Assembly (NCBI GenBank): GCA_036245525.1
Contig: BTPG01000004.1
Coordinates: 213,404,751 to 213,468,750, forward strand
Source of the DNA: Semisulcospira habei
Taxonomy: Eukaryota; Mollusca; Gastropoda; Semisulcospiridae
DNA: 64,000 nt
Direction of reading: 5' to 3'
The position numbers and the translations under genes are program-made. The notes beneath the pieces are model-generated. The model searched no databases. It saw only the letters and a program-made list of their open reading frames with translations, and had not been told where the DNA came from. Shown here in pieces: positions 34,877-64,000 of this stretch. The stretch's first letter is position 1; the number at the start of each line of letters is the position of its first letter.

Positions 34877-34914
34877 ATATCACTTAGAAGAAGAAGAAGT
34901 TCGTTCGGATTCAT

Positions 34915-36396
34915 TTGTACAGTAATAACAAATAAAAATTAATGTACTTACCCATTTAGATTTAGGCTATTTCGGATTAGCCTGAATCCTCATCAGAAGG
35001 GTTGCTTTAACCTTTGACAGTGAAGTGTTCCACTTTAATTTCACAAGCACTACACCCCAAAATATTGAGACATGATTGACAGTACGCTGCTGGGAGTTGA
35101 TTTATAATCTAGGAATATCTAGACAGATAAAACCTTATCGGCCAATGAAATTAGCTAGCATAAACTAAACAGCACAGGTTGAAGCCAGTTTGGTCTGCCT
35201 TTATGTTGTCAGTCAATTGTTGTGCCAAGATACGACAACAAAACACTAATGGACGGGCCTTCATACATATTAAAAATCAATTGCAGACGGTAATTTCCTG
35301 TCCGGCTGTTGGATCAATATCACACTAATGAAAATGTTTTAAAGCCAACCGCACGCCTTTAAATAATGCACTGGGAAATTCTTTACAGCCCTGTGCCCGC
35401 TTGGCTAGGCTATTGACGTCTCACAGATCAATCGAGTTGCTCGGCAATATGCACATACATTTTCACAGTCAGCCGAGAACAAAAAAAATCTTTTTATGCA
35501 AGTGTCATTAAAGTATGCAAATGAATCTTAACATGACGATGAGATATTAAATGACTGCTGTATTTGCCCCTGGGAAGAAACGTTTTTTTTTTGGTGCAAG
35601 AGGTGATGGGGGGGGGGGGGGGGGATGATCTTTCAAAATATCCAGGATTTTATAAATCGATACGGCGATGATGGGGAGGTGTCAGGGGCCTGTAATTATT
35701 TTTCAAAATACACTTATGGTGTGAGTTGAGTCAGGGTTTTGTTTGAGTTGAGGTGGTGATCTTCAAAATAGCCATGATTTCGACATAGGCACGGTGATAA
35801 AGGGGGGGAGGGGGCTTTTTAAAATCTCATTATCTCTCAAAATACACTTGTGGTGAGAGTTGAGGCAGGGTTTTGTGAGAGTTATGGTGGTGATGTTTAA
35901 AATAGCCATGATTTAGACATCAGCGCGGGAAAATTGGGGGGGGGGGGGGGGGGCGAGTTTCAAATCTCATTATCTCTCCCCCTCTCTCTTTGTGGTGTTG
36001 AATTGACGAAGATTGCAGAGCTTCAAGTTTTTTTCTTACAAGTTTTCTGTTAATGGTGCTGTTTTTTCCGCATATCTCGTTTTCTGTTAATGTTGCTGTT
36101 TTTTCCCGCATATCTCTGGTTTTAAGTTCCCTGGCGAACGCCTTTTTTATTTTGTCAGCCTCGGCATCTCATATGATAGCCTCTAAGATGAGTGGTTGCT
36201 CTCTGCTGGCCCCATTACATGAGATCACACACACGCACGCACGCACAAGTAAACCAGACTACCGTTTTTGACATAAATATATATTTAATGAAGCCGGTGG
36301 TCGCATCGACTGTCCTTCCTTACAAAAATACATGTTTCGCTTTCATCAGTTGTAAGAAACTATCTTCCGATATCGGTGTCTACACTGATCGGGCGA
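34915..36396. other. Non-coding stretch with G-runs
   Basis: Three related patches (about 35700-35960) repeat TTCAAAATA(C/G)(A/C)C, GGTGTGAGTTGAG(T/G)CAGGG and a G-run, suggesting a roughly 110-bp decayed tandem repeat. No gene was seen. Confidence 0.45.
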
Positions 36397-36498
36397 TTAA
36401 GTTGACCACCACAGTTCAAGAGCAGTGTCTGATTAGCTTGGCTCCTGAAAGGCGCCAAGCTAATCAGACGCTATCCTTGAACTGTCCTATTCGATTAA
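36397..36498. mobile_element. TTAA hairpin element, minimal form
   Basis: About 102 bp between two TTAA sites. It is nearly only the central palindrome (AGTTCAAGAGCAGTGTCTGA and complement). Confidence 0.75.
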
Positions 36499-36549
36499 AA
36501 AAAAAAGTGATACGCTATCGTCTTCGTTGGCTTTTTTTATACAGCTTGA

Positions 36550-36737
36550 AATTTATTTGACGATAGTTCAAGGGTGGTGCCAGAATAGCTTGGCGCTTAT
36601 GACGTCAAGCTATTCTGGCACCACCCTTGAACTAAAATGGTTGATCTATCACCTAATCTGTAACATAGCCTAACAGGGCAATAAGCAATTTTTTTTTTTT
36701 TTTTAAGTTAACCTCAGGATCATAATGTAATGGGTTA
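36550..36737. mobile_element. TTAA hairpin element, subtype B, left end lost
   Basis: The palindrome GGTGGTGCCAGAATAGCTTG is near perfect. The right flank matches 14716-14922 and ends AATGTAATGGGTTA. Confidence 0.85.
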
Positions 36738-37687
36738 TGACACCCGAAGTGAACGAATGGCCGAAACAAATCAGTAGGCATTTTGGATTCCGCACGCCAA
36801 CATTCAAGATATTTGTAGCTGTACGTATCGGGGGCGGATCTGGGGGGGGGGGGCGGATCTGGGGAATCCTAGGGGTTCCGGACCTCCCCCACCAAAACAG
36901 ACACACGCAAACCACCACCCTGTACCCCCCGTTGTTTGATATTTTGTCGACTGGTGAGAGTGTTCACACACGCCTTCTCCCCTCCCCCCCCCCCCCCCCC
37001 CCCCGTATCCCCCTCTACACCTTCTCCCCCAACCCCCCTCCCCCCAACCCCCGTTGTTTGATTTTTCGGCCACTGGAAGAAGGTCTAGCGTCGGGGAGGC
37101 CTTTTGTGTTAGGTTGAAGATTCCAAAACAAAAAGTTGGGACCCAACGAGTAACTCATCCGCCCCTGCGTATCAAATGAAACGACATCTTCCACCACCCC
37201 TTCTCACTCCCGCACCATCGCCCCAGCCACTACATATACAAGCTGCCAAAAATAATTTAGTATTTGCATGAATGTTTCCCCACATGTGGCAAGCAAGACT
37301 GTAGGTTTAGAGGGTCTCTTAATGAACTGTATGCTGGTCATTGGTTTTAGCTCTCACGGCTCTCTCCAGCAATAAGGTCCACAATCACGGACCAGAACAC
37401 ATTTACTCACAGTCTCTCATGACGTAACCTGTCTTTCAACTTATTGGAGGCGCCCCGCATCAATAGCTGCGGTAGTGTCGTACAGCGTTTCACTCTTTAC
37501 ACATTTCCTGTCATCATGCAAGTAACAGAAAGAAACACTCCTCCATTGTTTTTCGCCGTGGGCTTCGCCGAACCCTTGATCCTCCAGCTCTGGTGACAGG
37601 CGCTTTACCGCTGCACAACGGACCGCGCCGTCTGCAGTCAACTTTGCTTATCACACGTTCGGATATAACTACACACGGACTATACTA
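36738..37687. other. Non-coding stretch with G- and C-runs
   Basis: The runs at 36841-36852 and 36983-37005 give false frames. A - strand frame at 37441-37641 (66 residues) has no domain I recognise. Confidence 0.4.
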
Positions 37688-37798
37688 CTTTCAGAGGTGC
37701 ATTGCTTTGCTTATAACAAACGTTGGATATAACAGAAAACATGTCCCTTGTTTTCTGTCAAATCCGAAGTTTTAAACGAAGCAATACACCTCTGAATT
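37688..37798. repeat. Short TIR element
   Basis: Begins TTCAGAGGTGCATTGCTT and ends AAGCAATACACCTCTGAA, an 18-bp inverted repeat with one mismatch. The centre also has paired CGTTGGATATAACAG and CTGTCAAATCCG segments. Confidence 0.8.
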
Positions 37799-38103
37799 TA
37801 GATATCCGCAGATCTGGGGGAGGAGAGGGGGGGGGTGGTTCCAGCGGTTCCGCCCCACCCCCCCCCTCCCCAATTCTTTAAAATGCTATAACAAAATCCT
37901 TTTTGGGGGAGTTCCCTCCCACCCACCCCACCCCCACACACACACCCAACCCCCGTTATATATTTTGGCGAGTTTTTCCCCCCACCTCCCACCCCGTTGT
38001 TTGATATTTTGGCGAGTGGCGAGTCTTGACACACATGCGCCTCCCCCTCCCCCCCCCCCCTCCAGCATCCGAGTGTAGTTTGTAGTTTTGTAACATACGA
38101 AGT

Positions 38104-58986
<20,883 letters not shown>

Positions 58987-59284
58987 CCACGGCTGTCAAT
59001 GTAACCGTGACCGCCGAACCACCGATCTAGGGACAGCCAGACGGACACACGTCAGCTGCGAGTCGGTCGCCGAAGCCAAGTGACTTGGCGTGCTGTGACC
59101 GGTCTGTTAGTGATGTTATCGGTGATGACACACAGGTGTTGGTAACCATACACATTCTACTCCGAGGCTTTTATGTACACACCACACGTCTACCGTATTG
59201 AAAATAATTGTGGGATAGTTTGAGACTGGTCGCTGTACAGCTTTGTATCGTTTCAACTTCTTTAGTAAAATTAATTCTTTTCAC
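58987..59284. other. FUT8: Sequence upstream of FUT8 exon 1
   Basis: This is the presumed 5' UTR or promoter side of FUT8. No TATA box or other clear promoter element was identified. Confidence 0.35.
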
Positions 59285-59390
59285 CTGCGTATTTGTATGT
59301 GGGCTGGCGATTGGGTGCCTGATAGGCGGGGGCAGGGGATCTACATGTTTGTCTGTCCCGCGCGGAGTAATTCCCCTTGGTTTGTGTACA
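59285..59390 (+). repeat. Direct repeat, copy 1
   Basis: CTGCGTATTTGTATGTGGGC to TTCCCCTTGGTTTGTGTACA; matches 59665-59770 closely. Confidence 0.9.
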
Positions 59391-59873
59391 ATTCCACCAG
59401 CGCTAGCCTTACCTATCTGGTTTGTGAGTATTCTATAACTCGAGGCAAAACTTGTATCGTTACATTGTTGGGTATTGTCTTGTGCATCTACTGTGGGAAC
59501 TCGGGCCCGGGTATTTACCCGACCACATTTAGTAGTGCAACTTCAGTCTTGTTTGCGTATGCGTGTTTCTCCTGCCTACTTCCTAAGTTCCAGAAAAAGA
59601 CATGGGTTATAGGCTAGACCTGATGCATCCTTTTTAGGGATGTAGATGATCGTCTGGTTCTATACCTGCGTATTTTTCTGTGGGCTGGCGATTGGGTGCC
59701 TGATAGGCGGGGGCAGGGGATCTAACTGTCCGTCCCGCGCTGAGTAATTCCTCTTGGTTTTTGTACATCGACATAATACTCTAAATATGACGTAATTCTC
59801 TCTAGCGCGCGCCGAAGTCTCTCTCTCACAGACATGGGCGCATCTCCAAGAGGCCTCACGCGCCCGGAGAGCT

Positions 59874-59917
<44 letters not shown>

Positions 59918-60595
59918 AACACAAAACCATCAGTCTGGGTTACCTACCATTTTATGTGAAAATGGGTTCCCATATTTCTATTTATTCTAGGGCTCTGGAG
60001 TTGATGCGAATGTTTAGAACTCACCTTATAACTAAGCTCTACAAACAGAGCCACTGGATGGGAAAAAAAATGGGTTTTTACCCAAAAAGTGGGTGCCTCT
60101 TACACAAAACTGGGATTACAGTGAAAATACCTCACTAAAGATACCTTTGGTTGATTTTACTATTATGATTGTTTGAGTGGGGTTGTAAGGGGGTTGGGGG
60201 AGGGGGGGGGGGAGAAGTGTGTGTGGGGTGGGGGGGGGGGTGGGGGGGGGGGGGGGGGGGAGAGGGGGTCATCACTTTTGGTTTATAGAGCTGCTCAATG
60301 CGCTCTTATGAATGAAAGATTTTCATTATCAGTGGAATCAGTAGGTCATTTCAGAGGCGCACACTGAGTTGCACGTCGAACCACTCACAAATACTCATTT
60401 GGAGTGCACCAGATGGATCCAGTTGGCAAAGTCCCACATTCCACACTATAGGACAGCTAAGACTGAAAAGCAATCGCAGCGTTTATGGCGCGGTACAAGG
60501 TTTAAAACTAAGAAAATGTTGTTTTTAGAAGCGTGTCGGGCAAAAGTTTTTATGAAAACTGTTTTAAAACCTCTTTTAACTCAACTTTTCTTAAT
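59391..60595. other. Non-coding stretch
   Basis: Contains the second direct repeat, a (CA)n at 59877-59912 and long G-runs (60199-60262). A CTCTAAATATGACGTAATTC block at 59780 recurs at 62826. Confidence 0.4.
59665..59770 (+). repeat. Direct repeat, copy 2
   Basis: Same 105-bp unit 380 bp from copy 1, including GGCTGGCGATTGGGTGCCTG and AGGCGGGGGCAGGGGATCTA. Confidence 0.9.
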
Positions 60596-60610
60596 GTTAA
60601 AAGTGTTTTA

Positions 60611-60991
60611 TTGTACATTACTTAACGTCCCGACAGCAACAAGGCTTTCTCAGGACGTGCCTGCACTGCTTGTGGAAAAACAACAACATACTAAACAGAA
60701 CATTGAATGTATGTTGCCAGCCGGTCAAATACATTAAATAAACCTAACACATGGGGCCTACATAAAGCTAAGACCATTTAGCAACACACATCCAATATCA
60801 AGAGCTACAGGCAGTGCAGACAGTAGGGAGAGTTTTAAAAAGGCAAATACAGCTGAATGGACAAAGGGCCGACAGAGACACATGCCCCAGAATAGAGAGA
60901 AAAAACCCACCCTGTGGGGCTGACCAGGGTGCCCCTGGGAAATAAAAAGTAGTTAACCCCACCCAAGTCCCCCAGGGCAGACCCGGGTGGG
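60611..60991 (-). mobile_element. SINE, full length (381 bp)
   Basis: Flanked by the 15-bp duplication GTTAAAAGTGTTTTA (60596-60610 and 60992-61006). On the sense strand it runs from CCCACCCGGGTCTGCCC to TTAAGTAATGTACAA. Confidence 0.95.
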
Positions 60992-61179
60992 GTTAAAAGT
61001 GTTTTAATTTACAAGCGTGTCGTAACTGATATGCATCTATTCCAACCAACGTATAGTGCTGGATATTTTTCCCATCCTCGCCTTCTTTCTTCGCTCAACA
61101 CTCGACTTTCCAGTCCTTCCCTGAAACACCCCCAACCGGTCTGCCCTCAACACTCGACTTTCCAGTCCTTCCTTCAAAC

Positions 61180-61545
61180 ACCCCCAACCGGGTCTGCCCT
61201 GGGGGACTTTTTAGTTCCCAGGGGCACCCTGGTCAGCCCCACAGGGTGGGTTTTTCTCTATATTCCGGGGGCACGTGTTTCTGTCTACCCTTGGTCCATT
61301 CACCTGCATTTTCCTTTTTTAAACTCTCCCTACTGTCTGCGCTGCCTGTGGCTCTTGATATTCGATGTGTGTTGCTAAATGGTCTTAGCTTTATTTAGGC
61401 CCCATGTTGTAGGTTTTATTTAACGTATTGGACCGGCTGGCGACATACATTCAATATTCTGTTGAGTTTTTGTCACTAGCAGTGCAGGCACGTCCTGAGA
61501 AAGTCTTGTTGCTGTCGGGACGTTAAGCAATGTACAATCAATCAA
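61180..61545 (+). mobile_element. SINE, near full length (366 bp)
   Basis: Flanked by the 13-bp duplication CCTTCCTTCAAAC (61167-61179 and 61546-61558). It ends GTACAATCAATCAA. The 5' flank with the SINE start is partly duplicated at 61098-61146. Confidence 0.93.
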
Positions 61546-61558
61546 CCTTCCTTCAAAC

Positions 61559-62535
61559 GGACAGCATTCACACAAATAATACTTTACTATTACATCAGAA
61601 AATGGCCCATCCAAGCCTGCACTCTTTTAACTGCACTAAACGCCTGACTGTAGCAGACGACGCATGAAACGACGCTGACTCTGTGACGTCATTTCCATTC
61701 AATCAATTTGTGCATACAATCCAAAAGGAGATGCGGCATTGATAACATCGACAAACCTACAAAATAAAGCAACAGGTTCAACCAAAAGGTCGGGCAGGAC
61801 AAAAGACAACAGCAGCCTCACCCAAAGTCTAAACGTCCTCTCTTACAATGCGCACTCATACAATCACTTCACTTCTTAGCAACCGGCGCACGAATATAAT
61901 TATAGGCCAAGTCAAACTAAAACAGAAGATAGTGGCGGAAACCCCTTTAAAATAGCAACAAACAACGACGTTTCAGATCAAATATTCTTCATCTGACATG
62001 GAAACACAAACGTAGAAAACGAATAGGCTAAGTCCCTGGTGAACGTATACATGAATCTCAAAGTTGTCCCTCCACATCACCCCGGAAGTACATTACAACT
62101 CAACACTTTTTTTAACAAAACAACCACACCCTCAAATAACAAACCTAATTTTGTAGAAACATCAACAATTTACACCCTGAAACAACAAAATATCCCCCCT
62201 GACCCATATCAGCTATGAAGTTATTTATAGCTGAGAAGGGTGATGTAATACATGATACATGCTCATTTTCAGGGTTCTGTGTGCACAACACACACATTGC
62301 TGGGAGGGACAAGTTTTCAAACACACTACCGGCGTGTCTGTTAAACACAAAAGTGCATGTGTTAACGCCAAAATGAAAAAAAACGGATTTTTGTACTTTT
62401 TATGAATCTTTACCGCAAGACAATGCAGAAACAACCCTCAGAAAAAATGGGTGTCTGACTTGGGAACCCAGAATTATACATCCCCCCCCATTTTCCATAA
62501 GGATGGTAAAGACAGTCACCCATTTTACCTCTTTC
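61559..62535. other. Non-coding stretch, nothing identified
   Basis: No coding, RNA or repeat signature was recognised. Confidence 0.4.
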
Positions 62536-62536
62536 G

Positions 62537-62537
<1 letters not shown>

Positions 62538-62608
<71 letters not shown>
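62538..62608. repeat. (CA)n microsatellite
   Basis: About 35 CA units, followed by CGCGCTTTCAGAAGAGCAT, which recurs at 62998. Confidence 0.97.
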
Positions 62609-62610
<2 letters not shown>

Positions 62611-62869
62611 CGCGCTTTCAGAAGAGCATTCAGGTAACCCGATATAGCTAGTTTGGAGAAAGACATGGGATGAGTTCGTTAGCCAGCTTTGTACCCTTTC
62701 GACTTCTTCAGTAAAAAATTAATTCTTTTCAGAAAAAAATTAAAATAGTAAAAAACCTTGACATCTGGAGAAAGTCAGACAGTGGCGGTGACGTAAAAGA
62801 AGCAACTCCGCCACCACGCAGACAAACTCTAAATATGACGTAATTCTCTCTCTCGATTGCTCGCTCTCT

Positions 62870-62960
62870 CTAACACATGCGTGCATCTCCAAGGGGCATA
62901 GATCCTCATGTGCCCGGAGGGCGCATGAACATCTATGCCTCTTGAGGATGTTTGGAGCGC
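62870..62960. repeat. GGCATAGATCCTCATG hairpin
   Basis: GCATCTCCAAGGGGCATAGA, then TCCTCATGTGCCC, loop GGA, then the complement to CTTGAGGATGTTTGGAG. Several mismatches. Confidence 0.82.
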
Positions 62961-63256
62961 GCATGCACGCACGCACACGCACACACATACGCATTGACGC
63001 GCTTTCAGAAGAGCATGCAGGTGTACTTAGTACATCATGTAGCTAGGTAAAGTCAACCTGCTTTCACAAAAATTATAGCAAGACTGAAATTGTACCGTCA
63101 AGTTCTAGTTTTGTCACCATTTTCCCAAGTATTGAAGCGAAAGCGAAACCAATATCACGTTAAATACCTTGTGGGTTATGGTTCATCCCATCTTGTTTCT
63201 AACAAAAAATTGCAAACGATCCGCGAACCTAATGTAGGTTCGCGGGACAAGTTCTC

Positions 63257-63683
63257 GGAATAGTATATAAAATATAATCCATTAACAGAAACATTCCTCG
63301 GAATAGCATCTAAAATATAATGCATTAACAGAACATTCCTCGGAATAGCATCTAAAATATAATGCATTAACAGAAACATTCCTCGGAATAAACCTAACAT
63401 ATAATGCATTAACAGAACATTCCTCGGAATAGAATCTAAAATATAATGCATTAACAGGAACATTCCTCAGAATAGCATCTAAAATATAATGCATTAAGAG
63501 AAACATTCCTCGGAATAGACCTAAAATATAATGCATTAACAGAACATTCCTCGGAATAGAATCTAAAATATAATGCATTAACAGGAACATTCCTCGAAAT
63601 AGCTTCTAAAATATAATGCATTAACAGGAACATTCCTCGGAATAGCTTCTAAGATATATAATGCATTAACAGGAACATTCCTC
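63257..63683. repeat. Tandem array, about ten units of 41-45 bp
   Basis: The unit runs GGAATAGCATCTAAAATATA, ATGCATTAACAG(A/G)AACA, TTCCTC. Variants (CATC, ACC, AATC after GAATA) recur in the same order, which points to a three-unit higher-order period of about 127 bp. Confidence 0.93.
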
Positions 63684-63775
63684 TGAGTTGTATGGAGGTT
63701 GTGTTTAGGCCGGACAACTCCCAATAACCAAGGAGAGCGAAGCCACGGCGGGTAAACCAGCTTCTATCATATGCA

Positions 63776-63881
63776 TAGACAACACTCGGAGCATCTCAAA
63801 GAGGCATAGATCCTCATGAGCCCGGAGGGCTCATGAGGATCTATGCCTCTTCGAGATGCTTTGAGTGTTGTCTATGCGGCA
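63776..63881. repeat. GAGGCATAGATCCTCATGAG hairpin, best copy
   Basis: A nearly perfect 106-bp palindrome from CATAGACAACACTC to GAGTGTTGTCTATG. The centre is CATGAGCCCGGAGGGCTCATG. Confidence 0.92.
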
Positions 63882-64000
63882 TACTTACCAGCTGGTTACT
63901 CGCCTTGATTTGCTTCCTTTAGGTGGGGTGGAGCGCGTATGGGCCTTTCCGAGCGCAGCGGAGATTCCGTCTTGACAGAAGTGAACGAACTGCATGCACA

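Larger units (their letters stand above)
33637..34914 (-). pseudogene. Unrecognised small ORF broken by nested SINE insertions
   Basis: A frame opens with ATG at 34914 (MNPNELLLLLSDI), runs into a SINE at 34876, and resumes at 34095 with the same SDI codons as part of a target-site duplication. It continues with CAVENKELESKKERLLAV, CGKSKAYLGKQYTTEEIES and LHAKYENYIGSLMTRDLG to about 33840. After frameshifts a hydrophobic block (MYLAPAVALLITGSHVDFS) leads to a stop at about 33637. The intact protein would have been about 170 residues. It is charged at the N terminus with one hydrophobic C-terminal segment. I do not recognise the family. It could be an accessory protein of a mobile element or a host gene relic. 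Confidence 0.6.

Noticed and set aside
63257..63683. CRISPR-like repetition of 41-45 bp units
   Set aside because: There are no unique spacers; whole units repeat head to tail. The sequence is eukaryotic.

Overview
The window is eukaryotic nuclear DNA and looks like an invertebrate genome, most likely a mollusc or another lophotrochozoan. Genes are spliced. LINE and SINE retrotransposons, TTAA-flanked palindromic elements, microsatellites and long homopolymer runs fill most of the sequence. There is no bacterial-style gene packing. The species cannot be fixed from sequence alone.

Layout. 1-3.4 kb: SINE and LINE remnants. 3.6-7.1 kb: a large C2H2 zinc-finger exon on the + strand, followed by finger relics split by a palindromic element. 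7.1-16.2 kb: repeats, including at least seven palindromic TTAA elements and a SINE with one of them inserted in it. 16.3-19.8 kb: a paralogous zinc-finger gene on the - strand, convergent with the first. 19.8-25.3 kb: mostly non-coding. 25.3-33 kb: LINE fragments mixed with diverged copies of a tandem unit of about 0.8 kb. 33.6-34.9 kb: a small unrecognised ORF broken by nested SINEs. 38.1-59.0 kb: one host gene on the - strand, an alpha-1,6-fucosyltransferase (FUT8, family GT23), which I could assemble as nine exons with matching phases (1944 nt, 647 codons plus stop). Its introns carry LINEs, TIR elements and hairpins, several within 60 nt of splice sites. 59-64 kb: SINEs with clear target-site duplications, microsatellites and a tandem array of about 43 bp units.

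The host genes fall into two unrelated groups. FUT8 would act in the Golgi, adding the core alpha-1,6-fucose to N-glycans. The two zinc-finger proteins are probably nuclear. Each combines an N-terminal array of 22-residue repeats, many holding a SUMO-type psi-K-x-E motif, with a long finger array. The most distinctive non-genic feature is a family of about 20 hairpin elements. They share one inner palindrome but have several different outer ends, all at TTAA. Two insertions can be read against unoccupied sequence: one in a SINE and one in a tandem repeat.

All exon boundaries and repeat limits were read by eye from splice signals, reading frame and alignment within the window. Family comparisons are from memory, not from searches.
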